A stretch of DNA of 64,000 nucleotides from Centropus unirufus (GCA_013397695.1 VYZI01000041.1:3878310-3942309); one strand, 5' to 3'. Shown: positions 50,220 through 63,149, numbered from the stretch's first letter. Translations and numbers: made by a program. The notes: a model not told the origin generated them from the sequence alone.

Positions 50220-53200
50220 CATTTCTAACCCATGCCAACAAAATCCCAAATTCACCTCAAATTTGTCACAATATAATTTTTCAAAAAACTAGTCCCACTC
50301 TCAGTGAATCAAGAAATGGGACAAATGGAGGGAACTTTTTCTCCATTGCAAAGCCGTGACAAGACTACAGAATGTATATCTGACGTGTGAGACAGAAAAG
50401 CCCAGGTGCTTCCCCTTTGTGCCATCCCTTTTGTTTCCTTCCCCAAAGCGTCCCACCAGGGCAGACTGCATGCCTCTCAGCAGATAAGCAGATGAGCAGG
50501 AATAAGGGCAAAGGGCAGAACCGTGAGCTCGGCAAATCTCTGCTTCTGCCCTCTGCCTCACCAGCTCTCCGAGAAGAGGGCACCCAAGATTCTGGTGAGG
50601 CTGTGGTACCGCCCGTGTTCCTGGGCTGAGGGAAATGCTTCAACAGCCATGCTGGGAAACACTCAGCACCTCTTTCACTTGCCTTGTGTGTCTGCTCCGT
50701 GGTGCAGAAGAGACACCCTCAAACAGCCACATATATTACCACTTTAACATGTTCAAATCAATTCCACCTCCATTCAGATGAGTGTTGAAACCCCCGTGTG
50801 GCTGGCAATTCCTAGAAGAGGACAGATCTTTTCCAAAAGCTAGGCTGAACTTAAAGTAGATACAAAATAATACTATAGATTTTCTTTCTCTCTCTCATCA
50901 CAGCCCTAAGATTAGCATAAAAATGTGCTATCCTAACTAAGCAGTCTGTTAACTGATAAGCTATCAAAAAATCATCTGTTATTTTTATAGCTCAAAGGCA
51001 GATGCCATTTCAAGAACCAGAGTTGATTGAGTAGGATTTTTAGTGTTTCGTAGATTTATCATTGTAAACTTGAGGTATTTTAAAACGGAATGATTCAAGT
51101 CTTGAAATATTATCTCAAAAGCAATCAAGCATTAGGATTTTTGCTGGTCTTAAGTTTTATCTGAAATGAAATAATTTAATCTCATATCATAAAGGATTTG
51201 AGTTGTTTTCTAATGTGCACACTAAAAAAAAAATATTTTCTGCATTATGGTTCAAAGCAATGTAATTACTCAAAAGCATGGATGTCAAAGCTTCCCAGCT
51301 CCTCCTGCAGGGCCCTCTTCTGTACATGCTGTTCATATCCCCCTTCTCAGGAATATATTTGGTGAGGACCTCAGACAGCCAGTTGCAATCAAGCTTACTG
51401 TATCAGGTTTAATGGTTTAAGTGGCTTGGCACTGATGAGGTGCCCTGCCAATATCTGTCCGATTATCCTGCTGCGGGCTGTGCAGACCTTTCATTGTAAA
51501 GCTGAAGTACTCATGCTGCTGCAGGGAAGACAAGACTACCAACATGCATGTTGCAGGCAGTAAATCAAGTATGCTGAATTTTTTAATAGTAGGCAGGATG
51601 GAATGGGGCCAATTTGCAGCTCAGAGGAAAAGAGAGGAAAATGTGGAACAACACTAACCCCACATTACGTGTGTTGTAGCTGATGCATCAGAAAAGTACA
51701 TATCACTGTGGAAAAGCCATCAACAATAGACAGAGCATCGAAAAACTCCAGTGTAGAGGTTTTTCCTTTCGTAATGAGACACAGGTGCCAACAGGAATTA
51801 AGAGTCTGCAACCAGTTACTGTGATTAATATTGAACTTTTGTGAGGTCTACAAGCTTTCACATCAAAGCATCGGAAAACTGGCCTTCCAGGGCAGCTCTC
51901 CCACATTTTATACCCTTCAAAACAATTAGACATACCTACAAGCTGATGTCCTCTGAGAAAGAGGCATGACATTACCCCCATAAGAAAAATCCCAGGAGTG
52001 TCAAAACATGCATATCACCCATTATCAGAGGAACTTGCCTCTGAAATATTTCAGAGCTTGAAACAGCAAGAGCCTGCGGGCTTTGTCAGAACGATCCTCC
52101 TTTCTCACTGGCTTTTACTCAGTTTGGGGTTCTCCACACCAGAAAGGAAATCACATAAGCCAGAAAACAGATTGAGAGTTTTGGGGTTTTTTTGTTGTTT
52201 TTTTTCCTGGAGCAAGACATACTCAAGCAGCCCAAAGAGACAACAAAGAGCCACAGAGTACCTAGATACAGCCTGACAGACCAAGAATACAAGAATACTG
52301 GGTGGTTTTCTCGGTGTTGGTTGAGCACGACTGACATTTGAGAATGACACATGATTGCACTTCTCACCAGTTAATCCCAGTGCAAGGTCTCTTGCTCTGA
52401 TGGTCTTTGTAATGATGTATATGCAGCTGGCTAAGATTTGCCGGGAGCCTTCTGCAAGTTTCCTGAAGGATCCCTGTTTCCACATGCTCTTGACTCCTCC
52501 TGCAGGCAGCTGAGCTCCTCATTACACAGCAAATATGCACCTTTCCCAGAGAACACTGGGCTTTACTCCATAACTCCCACCAGGGACAGAAGACCTAGCA
52601 AAAGTCTTAATGAAGTTAATGAAGATCAGCACTGATTTGTCTTCCTGAGTCGAGTCTATGGGGTCTCCACCCAACAGTTACTTCAGCACATGTGCTTCCC
52701 CCTGCACGTTTTATCTCATGGGTATCTCACAGCCTTTGGAGGACAGTGGGGACAGCCCAGTAGGGCCCAGGAACTTGTGATATGAAGTGCTGAGGTTTTA
52801 GGTGCCCCGCCTCCCTCTCAACTACACAGAGGGGTTGACATGCATTTGAGGAATAGCTGTGGCTTGGAAAAGGGGAAAAGACACCCTGATATTCATTGTC
52901 TCCTGGAAAAGAAGCATTTTTCATGCAGAATCCCTGACCATCTTCCATTGCAGACATAAGCTGACCCTGTTCTTACTCCAGCCTAATCAGAACCTGTGCT
53001 GGTGAGGCCAGTCCTAAGCTCAGTCTCAGTTTGTGAGTCCAACTGCAGGGCAGGGTGCCAAGCCCACAGGGATCCCTGGGTCCTTTTGAGCAGGCACTGC
53101 ACACAAGGAGCCAGCGCCTGCCTCAGTTTCCCTCCTTGACACCTTGGTGGGCATCATGGTGGCCTGGAGAGGTAACTTCATCTACCTATCCTGCAGCAAA

Positions 53201-55120
53201 CATTGGAATATTTCCACCAGCTTTTGAAACAGCAAAGACAAAAGTTTCCGTGTAGGTGCAACTATCCCACACGTGTGATCTCCTGGTAACCCTCTGTCAC
53301 TGCTGGGAAGGGCCCCGCATTTCAGCCTCTCCCAGGAGTGTGCTAGGTGAATCAGAAAACCGCACCATGTGCTTCGATGCGTGCTATCAAAGCTCTGAGA
53401 GAGTTACAGGGGCTTCTGGAGATTCATATGGTCCAAATAAATGGATGTTAAAAACTGAGAACAGCACAAGATTGGAGCTAAGGTTAAAAGCTACTGTGTG
53501 AAAGTTGAAAGAGCATTAAAGGTCCAGAGATGCTTCACTGTGCATGAATTTGACTCATCAACTTTTAGCAGCCTTCCCTAGGAGGCCTCAGCTTTTGGCA
53601 GCTATCTCCCAACTACAGGGGCAGAGATGTTTTTCTTGCCCAAAATAGTTTAAAGTCATCAAACAGCTCTGTACTGACAAGGCCAACCTTTCCTGACCTT
53701 TCTGGCTAGACCAACTCCTGTTACATTAACCTCCGACCTTCAGTCTCCTTAATAGCAATATTCCTGGCCACTGTAATTTCCCTCCCACTGTGTTGGCTCA
53801 GGGAAATATTTACTATCTTGGTTTCAGGATTTATTTTTCAACAGAAGTGGCAGGGACCACCCTATTACACCCCCTCCTCATCCAGTACAAGTGAAGTAAT
53901 TCCCAAGATATTATTTTACCTAAACAAATGTGCTTCACAGTCTCCTTAGCTTTATATGAAGCCCTGACTTCCTATCAAAATCAAACAGGGACCTTGTCAG
54001 ATTTAAGATGGATATAAACAAGAAATGGGAGCCCATAATTGGTGATGGAAATCAGATAAGCCTCTTTTAAATACAACCATTGATAAAGGAATGGAAACTC
54101 AAATTACCTTTGATTAAGTCTCTTAAGAAAATAAAGTGAGGGGGAAGGAAAGGTGGGTCCGGGTTAGTAAAACCACCCTAATGGATAAAATCACTGGGAA
54201 AGAGGTGGAAGGAGGTGGCTGTAGCTTGTCAGACTCCCCAGGTTGAATGCAGTAAAACTGGGGCCAAGGAGAAATTCCTCACCCACCTTAAGCAGAGCCA
54301 GTACTTGTGACAGAGGGTCCTACAGAAGGAGCCATGACAGCCGTTTCACCTCTGCCTGATGCCCTCATTACTCCGGCCTCTGTAGCCAGAGATTGCACAG
54401 AGGTTATGCACAGAAAACGTTCTGAATGCAGATGAGGACTCACAATACCTGCTTTCTGCAGGCTTTTTAGACTTATGGGGTTTGCCTCATTGGTTCCACA
54501 TTTAGGTAAATCAAATTTTTTTCTAAACAGGACTATGAGGACTGAGGAACTTGCCTGATGACTACTAGGAAAATCACCTACGGATCTGATCTATGGATGT
54601 GCACCTCTAAATAGGAGAAAAAACCTGGTTTGTGGCTGGAGATCTGGCTGACCTTTTCAGGAATTTCTCACCATTTAATTAGAGTTAATTGTAGTGCCTA
54701 GGGACTTGTAGGTGCTTCATCCAAAGGGGAATTATGTTCCCATTCCCATCTAAGATAATTTTTTCTCTGCACAGCTGATGACCAGTTGATGCTGAGCTCT
54801 GATCGCAATCCTGTCTAGGAGCTGTGCAGGACCACTTCTCCCAGAAGAGCCGCTAGTGCCTGAATCACATCAGCAAACAGGGATGGACTCACTCTTCACA
54901 AATCAACTTCTAAAAGCTGTTTCAGAGCTCTGCTAGTGCTGAGCCTGAAGAAACCTGTGGCAGTCATGAGGCAACCACCACATGCATATTAACTACTCTA
55001 CTACCTTTTGGGTTAGGAAGGGTTTTGAAAAGGAGCGATGGGTGTTTTACCTGCTGCAACACAGAGAACAGCTGATAGCTCCCACTAGACAGCATGAGAC
55101 CGAGATGTGTATGCGGTGCC
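50220..55120. other. Non-coding stretch, nothing recognised
   Basis: About 4.9 kb with no supported gene. Overlapping frames on both strands at 50301-50747 and 51998-52485 reflect local composition. A T-rich low-complexity run is at 52179-52206. CCTCAGTTTCCCTCC at 53120-53134 is MIR-like in isolation, but nothing alignable flanks it. Confidence 0.55.
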
Positions 55121-55124
55121 ATGT

Positions 55125-55680
55125 GTTCCTACCCTGAGAATGCTGTGGTGCCAGGTGCTGCTCCTTGCAGTGTGGAAGGAGGGCAGCACACCCTAGAAAG
55201 CCTGCTTCTTCCCGGGGATGGACAGGGAAGCAGCTGGCATGGGGGAGAAGGGAAAGGCTGAGCAGGAGCAGCAGGGCAGGGGGAGTCACCCCTCCAGGCG
55301 GCAGAAGGGGCTGTGCAGGGGAGGACCGGGCAGAGAAAATCTGGGCTTGGCTTTATTTTCATTTAGGGCTGCCAAACAACACTGGGTCTCTCCTGTGCTA
55401 AGCACCTTATGCTCATGCACAGACAATCTGTCTCTTCCTGGAGCTTCCCAGGGCACCTGGCCACCAAGGGAAAACTGTGGCAAGGTGCTGCCCATGCCTG
55501 CTCCCCAGAGCAGCACAGCCTCACCCAGACATCCCTGTGGTACCCCGATGGCGACGCATCTCACAGGCACAATTAAGGGGACACGTGCTGCATTAGATGT
55601 CAAAAGCGTGTTGATACACCCAGTTCTGAACATGATGCAAAAACCCGTCCTTTGGAGTTGTGCACGGATTTAACCACACG
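55125..55680. other. GC-rich patch with frames open on both strands
   Basis: This holds the longest open frame of the window (55218-55673, plus, 151 codons), with a 115-codon frame open opposite it (55286-55633) and others overlapping. The plus-strand product is rich in G, R, S and P with no transmembrane segment, signal peptide or domain I recognise. I see no splice or promoter context. Stop-poor GC-rich DNA explains the openness, so I do not call a gene. Confidence 0.5.
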
Positions 55681-55684
55681 GAAG

Positions 55685-56640
55685 TCAAGGTCATCCTGCA
55701 GCCTATCACTGCATCACCTCACCTGAAATCACAGGACGGGTTTTTCCCGTGCTCCTGAGTTTCAGATCCGGCAGCCAAAACTCAGGACAGGTACAATTAT
55801 TAAGCTACCGTAAGTAATGCCATTGGCTTAATTACAGACTAAAACCCTATTTGCGGGTCAGCACTCTGTCAGGATAAATAAGCATTTTCACACAGTGTTA
55901 CATTTCTCTATTTCTTTTGGCCGGTAATATTGGACACTGCCCAAGTCTATCCCTAATGACCACAATCATCATTCTTATCTGGATTCTAATCAGTGTCATA
56001 TGTAACCTTATCACGCACACATCTTTCTAAACATGCAGTGTTTAAACAAGTGTAAGGTCATAAGGAACTCTAATATTTTGATCAAGCTTGCAAAACACAA
56101 ACTACTAAATTTCTGAAGAATGCTTAAAATTGAATCTTTGACTCTGGAAAACTGGATATTTGGGGGCTGCTGGTTTGAAATACAACTGCACGCAAAACTG
56201 ATCTTTATAGTGATGGATGAGTCCCTCTGTGCAGATAAAACCCAGATTTAAAATATTTTTTTTAATTGTTATTGTCTTTGTGCTCAAGGACTGATTGTGG
56301 GAAAAAATGCCATTCTCTGACCATAAAAATAAAAAGAAAATACAATAAAGCAGTAATTGGTCAATGATGATTGAACTAACGACTTTACAGTGCCAGTCAA
56401 ACACACATAATAATTGCTCTTTGGACTCTTTATGAAGGTACACCACTGTTTCATAAGGCTAATCCAGCATTATAAATTCTCCATTTTATGTCAGTTTCCG
56501 CCATTACCACATAGGCTTTATGATAAATTGCATACATTATTCAAGTTTCCTAATTTAGAGAACACGACGCATGATAAAAGTGAAAGGTTATTTTCACCAA
56601 AATCAGGTCAGATGCAAGTTGTCACCAAGATGACAATTAC
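55685..56640. other. AT-rich non-coding stretch
   Basis: No gene. The 113-codon minus-strand frame at 56105-56446 is a chance frame in AT-rich DNA as far as I can tell. Confidence 0.55.
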
Positions 56641-56647
56641 TACTTGC

Positions 56648-56673
56648 TTTTTTTTTTTGCTTTTTTTTTTTTT
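56648..56673. repeat. Double T-run (T11-GC-T13)
   Basis: Two thymine runs, 56648-56658 and 56661-56673, separated by GC. Read on the minus strand they are A-runs, but no recognisable retrocopy body adjoins them. Confidence 0.85.
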
Positions 56674-56679
56674 AATAAA

Positions 56680-58035
56680 TGTGAATGACAAGGCTTTGGA
56701 AGTGTTGGGTGCTACGATCTGACCCCTTCCCCTGCAGTGGGAGGCAGAAAGATCACAACAAGCTCCAGGGAGCTGTGCAAGTGAGAGGAGGGAGCTCACC
56801 TGCCCAGCCTCCCACTGGTGTGAGAGCTGACCTGACCCACGGCCAGCTTTCAAGGGGGCAGATGCAGGCAGGGCACCTTGACCACCTCACCTGCTCTGGA
56901 TGCAGCATGTTGAAACATCCCCTTTCTCTGTTGCAGCAGCGCTCCAAAGCGGAAACCTGTACCTGCCCTCATGGCAGCCACAGCCAGCACTTCAGAGAGG
57001 GAAGGCGCACCACACCACCCACCAGCAGTCCCTGGCACTGGCCGAAGAGATCAAGGCATTGACCAAGTTTTCTGGCATCCAGCTGTGACGTGCTGCTGTA
57101 GCAGATCCCTCAGCTGTGCTTTCTCCTCTCTGAGGAGAGAGTAGCTTCATGCAACAAATAATAGGGAGAGTTTCCAGCTATTGTTACCTGCTGGTGTCAT
57201 AGCTGGACCACATGGTGCCTGCTGAGATCAGAGCTTGCCTGTGCTGCCACTCAGGTGAGTGATTCTAAGTCACTCCAGACACAGAGACAGCAGGGAGTGG
57301 AAGGAGGAGAGCACCAGAACTATCAGTGCCTCTGTGCCAAGAGTCAGCGTGGCTGAGGAAAGGCAACAGATCTTCCTGAGATCCCTAGATTGCAGGAGGA
57401 GGAAAGAAGCCCCTCTTTTCCTCCAGCATCCTTGTTAAGGACTTGCAGACAGGCTTTGTTAAATGAAGTTGGAATATCTTTCTGTTTTCCTTAATGCATT
57501 TCCAGAACCTAACAGTGCTCCCAGAACACGCATTTTACTTCTTTCTTTCCTCTCTCTCAAATATCCTAGAAACGTATCAGGAGAAGACCATGATTTAATT
57601 TGCAACACTAGGATAAGCTCCTCCAGCAATTCTCCATCCTGGTTTCACCCTCAGAAGTCTGCTCTCCACTCCAGTGAAATTGTACAGGGTCCTTTCCCCA
57701 TGTGGTCAATTCTGAGACTTCACAGCCTCTGTCAAGTATGCTAATAAAGCTCTCAGTATTTGGATGTGTGATTGTCTATCGACCACCACCGCAAAAGAAA
57801 GCATTTGCTCTCCACCACAGCCGTCAGTCTAACTAGCCGGGGCCATCTCCACCCTCCAGCTGGACAGCCCCTTCTGGAAATGACTGGCCAGAGCACAGTG
57901 ACACAGGCTCCGACTCTGCACGAAAACCTCTGTGCAGTGCCACAGGCTTACTTTAGCATGATCCTTGGCATTTTATTATTACCCAGGAAACAACACCAGC
58001 TTCCCCCAGTGCAGACTCCTGTGGAAAAACCACAG
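56680..58035. other. Non-coding stretch, GC-richer on the left
   Basis: No supported gene. The 125-codon plus-strand frame at 56685-57062 overlaps three other frames on both strands and has no recognisable domain. Confidence 0.55.
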
Positions 58036-58039
58036 GAAG

Positions 58040-58115
58040 CCACATGCCAGGGAGAGGTAAAGAAATAGGCTTCAAACCAGGGCTGGTCAGGGACCCAGGC
58101 AGGTCCCTTGCATGC
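58040..58115 (+). mobile_element. Possible MIR-like fragment (weak)
   Basis: GGCTTCAAACCAGGGCTGGT (58069-58088) followed by CAGGGACCCAGGCAGGTCCC (58089-58108) resembles, in order, the MIR strings GGTTCAAATCCTGGCTCTG and GACCTTGGGCAAGTCACTT with the middle shortened. Suggestive only. Confidence 0.22.
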
Positions 58116-58271
58116 TCCAAATTATAAGAAAAAAATTAATGAGAAATATCAGACAAAGATAAAACCCACACACAGAGGAGATAAAATGTGCTCGTATGTC
58201 AGTGAAATCTCTACAGCACCAAATTGCACCATTCAAGCTGCATATTCCTATACAAACCCATAAGGGAAGAA

Positions 58272-58405
58272 ATTAACAGATTTCTTTGAGTCCCAGAGTA
58301 AAGCACTGGAACAATATTGCTCCATCATACACTGTTGTACACTGTTGTATGACGAAACAATATTGTTCCAGTGCTTTACTCTGGGACTCAAGGATATCTG
58401 TTAAT
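58272..58405. repeat. Long near-perfect hairpin (59-nt arms, 16-nt loop)
   Basis: The left arm (58272-58330) and the reverse complement of the right arm (58347-58405) agree at 54 of 59 positions, including 34 consecutive perfect pairs. The 16-nt loop (58331-58346) and the start of the right arm contain a tandem ACACTGTTGT. Outer ends are ATTAACAGAT and ATCTGTTAAT, and complementarity stops abruptly outside them. In a minus-strand RNA three of the five mismatches become G:U pairs. In a plus-strand RNA only one does. It may be a palindromic MITE inserted at a TAA/TTA-type target or a hairpin-RNA or microRNA-like locus. I recognise neither a transposon family nor a known microRNA seed. The structure itself is certain and its nature is open. 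Confidence 0.9.
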
Positions 58406-58409
58406 GCAG

Positions 58410-61400
58410 CCCAGATTGCAATTAATTGCATCTTCTTCTGTGGAACAGTTGAAGATACAGCCCAAAAGAACAAGGAGGAATTTGCAGCGTGAGGGAAACT
58501 GAGGGAGGAGTTTGCACATTAGAACCGCGACCGCACGCTAGGAAGTGGGGATCCCCCCACTGTCGGGTGCTGCATGGGACTGTGCTTCCTTGCCTGACAA
58601 TTTGTGCATTGGAGAAGCTGAGGTTGCAGAGAGGGAGGATGGCACAGACCCTTTGTGCGCTGGGGGGTAGGTGTCCATAACCTACTTCTGCTTGACACAC
58701 GGAGCTGTTGTACACAGCTATGCTGGCACAGGGCAGGGGCAGGAGAGCTGGCATACGCAGGCCGTCTCTTAAAAAGCCGTGCTGGGGAGCTGGAGGTGTG
58801 TGGATGAAATGTGGTCTTTGTAATTAAGCTTTTTACCCATTGTCTGTTACCTTGAAGAATGCACCAAGATCACCTTAACCACGGAGTTCTGGAAGAGTGA
58901 AATTTTGGCTTTCTTCTGCATCAGAGACTTATCAATGTACATTATTCAAATGAGATCCAGGTACATGGTAAACGGAAACCACCAGAATTAGCCCAGGCTG
59001 TAGAAGACAAAGCCTTCCTTGTACTGCATTGGACTTGAAGTACACCTGAATCGTAAGATTAGGAGTTACAGCTTTGGGTAAGGGCACAAAGTTCCTCAGA
59101 CCTGACCTTGACCCACAGCTTCTGGAGAGAAGGGCAACTTTGTCAGCCCTCAGCCTCTGCAAAACCAAGAATAACTGCCTGGTAGGAATTTAGAAATAGT
59201 AATTTCATCCTGAACTGCCAGGCGACAACAATGCTATTTCGACACAGGGGACGTGGGCTGGGGCTGAGGCAGCACCCGGGAACGCAGTGCAGCCTTTAAC
59301 CACCCTGAGCCTGTGGCCCAAGGGCACCACCCAGCCTGACAGCTCCGGGGCAAGGGGATTGTTAGAGGCTGGCCACTGACATTTTAAATGGTGAACACTT
59401 ACTATACTGATCAAAATTTATTTTTGCTCTGTGCAGGCAGCACTCTCAAGCATCAAAGCTTCTGTTCCAACCCTGTGCCAAAACCTATAAAGTTTAAGGC
59501 TTGACCAAGCATTGATTCAGCACTAAAGCAGAAGTCTGGACTCTGGAGACTACTAAATAGCTGGATTAAATAAACACTTTAAAAATACCTCTAGTGCTGC
59601 TAATAAAAACTAGGACTAAAGAAACAGATGAGCCTTTGTTTGTTGAGTAGATTTCATTTTCATATATATAATATTTACAATGGAGAAAAATGTTTTCTAA
59701 AGTAAGTATAAAAATAAAAGCATTTGCAAGGAAATCAAGGTGCTAAATATTGGTATTTTAAGAGATAGGTAAAATTAGTTCTATTTGATGATCGTTCACA
59801 GGGCTTAGGGGTTCTGCTAACACTTTCTGTTTCTCTTATGAAGAAAGAAGACAAGGAAAAAGTCAATGGACGTGAAAGAGCAGAGACAAGGAGAAGAATG
59901 TGAGTTACAGACCCATCCACGGCAGCCAGCACAGTTTTAGTGTTTCAAAGGATCAAAAGACCAAACAAAAAACAGACATATTTTTTTGTTATAAATTCAC
60001 CAGAACTTTTGATCAGAGTGGTGCATATGTTAGATAGATGGTGCAACCATGGACCTGTGTGCTGCTTGTGCCCCAGGCTTGAGCTGACCAGGGCACATAA
60101 GGGACACGGCCTCTCCCCTCTCCTAATCCAAGCACAACCTGATCAGTAGTACAACCCCAAGAGCAAAAAAAAGACAAAATCAGAACTGGAAATGCTCACA
60201 ATTTCATCTATAGTTTCCTCCTACCATCCATTTACCTTCAACTTGCTATCCTGGAGTCATGTGATTCCACAGAAATAAAAAATTAGTTAATAGATAGCAT
60301 TTAAAGCTCTGGAAGCAATTCTACTGGGAGTAAAGTTATAGCAGGAAAGAGAGCATGTGTGCTTCTGACTTACAGCGAAGTTCAAAAAATTTGCTTGGGG
60401 CTAGTATATAAAATCTCATCAGTGTGCACTGTGGGATTGTGCAGGCAGTGGTGGAATGTGAAGGCCCTTGCTCAGTTCCAGCACTGGGACCAGTGCAATA
60501 CAGAGAGAGAAGCCCAGGGTAGCTACACTTTGAGCGTAGCTTGGATTGGGAGAGGGAGGAAAGCTGCACACTGTGTTGCTTGGTATCATCTGGCTGAGTA
60601 GCTCTGTCTAGTTCGTCTGGAAGGAATAACTAATTATACCCTACCTCTATTTCTGTCTAATTTTAACAGCAAATTTCCTAGGATATAAAACATGACCTGT
60701 TATCAGTCAGTCTCAGTGCTAACAAATGTCAATGAGCACTGTGTTACCCCGGCGCTAAATGTTTTTGAACATACCTGTTTAGTGTTTTGGATTTAAAGAA
60801 CAAATCAGAGAGGTGTATTTTGAAATACACCTTTGTAAAATGGCCTAGACAAGGAGAGCATTTGTCAGGATTTTCTTATCTTTCTAAAAAGCACCACTGT
60901 TTCGGTATCTAAAACCAAAATGTTGGTACCATCATCAACAGATCAAAAAAACACCCAAAGATCTGATTAAGACAAGTTATGGCCTGGCCAGACTGAAAAC
61001 GAAGTTTGAGGCTGGGCCACAGAGGTCCTCCCACAGCTCCAATGCAGAAAGAAAGCATAATCAAAAGTGTGCTGATACACAATAAAACAAAGCTACCCAA
61101 AAAAACCCTAACAAATTTTCATCATAAAATGTTTCTACCTAAGAAAATAATCGTCTTCATCTTTCTCCTCATTGTATTTGTCCATCGGCAAAACCCACTT
61201 GGTGGCCCATTGGGCAATATTCCCCAGTGTCCCTGTGTTGCTGGGCCAGCACCAACTTTGGATGTGCGTCACTTGTGTTATCTGTGAGACTATAACAAGG
61301 CTGAAAGCTGTCAGAATTTACATAAAATGTTTCTGCTGACACATTACTTATATTCATACTTTCTTCCATGACAACAAATGCACCTAAATTCTCACCTACT

Positions 61401-61475
61401 ATTAAACTTTTCCCATTGGTTTGAATTACATTTAGGACTTGAACAAGCAAGCAGCAAAGGAAGTTGGTGAAGACC
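58410..61475. other. Non-coding stretch, nothing recognised
   Basis: No supported gene. The minus-strand frame at 58422-58754 (110 codons) and overlapping plus-strand frames have no recognisable domain. GAGGGAAACTGAGGGAGGAG at 58491-58510 recalls a MIR end but has no support nearby. The 111-codon minus-strand frame at 61169-61504 is unrecognised. Its first part may be the 3' continuation of the LINE relic described next. Confidence 0.5.
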
Positions 61476-61479
61476 ATGC

Positions 61480-61710
61480 CAGAGGCAAAGGCAAGTAAGG
61501 CCAAAGATGAAAGTATAGTTAGAAAACGATGACCAGTCCTGTCCTCGTTAGTAAAAAATTGGGTTTTACAGTCGAAACATACTGTAAGTTGGGGAAATGA
61601 TGCATTGAATGCCCTGTGGAGAAGGAATTATAGTAATCAAGTCTCGTGGTCAAAAAGACCAGGGCTACTCCTAGTAGTTCGCAGCAGGACACAAGAGGGC
61701 TCACCACAGC
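61480..61710 (-). mobile_element. L2-like LINE reverse-transcriptase relic
   Basis: The minus-strand frame from 61707 reads ..VFLTTRLDYYNSFSTG.. and, after a suitable interval, NLQYV and FLLTRTG. This reproduces the order and spacing of the conserved C-terminal block of L2-type and related non-LTR retrotransposon reverse transcriptases (RLDYCNSL..G, LQLVQNAAARLLT). Beyond a stop at about 61519, translation continues LYFHLWPYLPL, which parallels the following ITPVLASLHWLPV block. The frame is broken and diverged, so this is an old, dead copy. The surrounding 61169-61504 open frame probably has no function of its own. Confidence 0.45.
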
Positions 61711-61714
61711 CTAC

Positions 61715-63075
61715 GCAAACTCCAAAACAGAAAAAAACCCTGCAAAACCAAAACTCAAACCCTTTGATATCACATCAACACGTAGCAGATTTCCAGAGAA
61801 AGTATGGGATCAAAAACCTTGCTCAGGTTACCAAATCAATGAACTGCCTCTGGGCTTGCCTTCTTGTTAGGAAAGGGAACAGTGGAAGGAGTGGCGTTCT
61901 CCCGTGATACTCCTATCCCATGCAGGATTCCTTTTGAGTGAAGAGATACGTGCTCAGACATTTCTTTCAGCTTAAATCTCCCAGAGCTCCTTTATGTTTT
62001 CCACAAGTGAAAAAAAAATACTGACACAGAACAGTCAAGAGCCACAAAATCCATCTTCTGTTTTCACGTGACCTATCCACCTAGCTTCACACATATGATG
62101 AATGCAAGGACTTGTATTACTTGTGTTGCATACCAGAGCTTTCAATGGCCCACATACATGCCCTGAGGCCCCTATTCTTCTAAACAGCAAGAGCCAGAAC
62201 TACATCAGCTGACGCTGCTGGTCACCAGAACAGCCCTGAGTAGGAAGCGCGGCTGGGTGCTCAAACAAGGCACCTGGTAGTCCTGTAAAAAAGCAATGAA
62301 AGGCTCTTTCCAGGATTAAATCCCTATACCAGGGAATCCTTGGCATTCAGGCAGGCTTGGGGTAACAGAATAATGTAGTTTTGTCCAAGTAAGCAGATGA
62401 GAAAATATCTTTGAAATGAGAAAGCTTGAAGTCAGCCCACAGCAGCAAACCCTTTTCCAACATTAAACCTTAAGGATAATTTTAGGCAGAAACATCTCAG
62501 AAAGAATATCTACTCCTGGCCTAGTCTCTCTCTCTTATCTCCCTTAGGAAAGGTCTTATATGTCAAATAATATACCATTTAAATCCCACAGATGAGTAAA
62601 ACCCAAATACTTCACTGCTCAAGCCTAGAGCCAAAGAATTCCTGCTCTCCAAACGTGTTTTCCTATTTCTGCAAAGCCTTAAAGTACCCAGGGTAGGTCA
62701 GTACCAATCAGCTGCTGATTTTGGTGACTGTCAAGAAATATCAGCCTTTTTTTTTCTAGAGCACTGTTCTTGGAACACCGAATGGTATGACAGGCTGGAT
62801 TTGAGGTTTTCTTTGAGTGAAGGATTCTATATTCCTTCAGTCTCAGAATTATATGGAAACCTAAGTGCCAAACTGCAAGAAAGTTGTTGATACAATCTGG
62901 AAAAATTACTTTCTGTAAAAGAGCCAGGATAGTAAGGTGAGATGAGATCCTGAAGAAGCAGTGCTGGTGTGTTGTATGAGCAGGGCTGCAGCTGGAAATT
63001 TAGCCTCAGCCATAGTCACCAAGATATGACCCTTCTTCTACAGAAAATTAACCCTTGTGTTTTGTAAATTGCCAA
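61715..63075. other. Non-coding stretch, nothing recognised
   Basis: The part just right of the LINE relic (61715-61900) may hold more of its upstream reverse-transcriptase region but is not recognisable. The rest shows no gene or repeat I can name. Confidence 0.5.
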
Positions 63076-63079
63076 ACTT

Positions 63080-63145
63080 GTGAACATTGCTATCTGTCAC
63101 ACACAGCAGAAAGTCCCAGCCCAGAACAGTTTCCTCCATGTCCAC
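63080..63145 (-). mobile_element. Possible MIR-like fragment (weak)
   Basis: The plus strand reads CTGTCACACACAGCAGAAAG followed by TCCCAGCCCAGAACAGTTTC (63094-63133). This loosely matches the reverse MIR core GGTCACACAGCAAGTC..GCAGAGCTGGGA..AGAACCCAG. Much weaker than 15430-15602. Confidence 0.2.
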
Positions 63146-63149
63146 AAGA

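Noticed and set aside
53118..53136. CCTCAGTTTCCCTCC as a MIR end
   Set aside because: A common short string. Neighbouring sequence does not align to MIR.
61169..61504. 111-codon minus-strand open frame as a gene
   Set aside because: Its beginning follows directly from an L2-like relic and the remainder has no recognisable domain.
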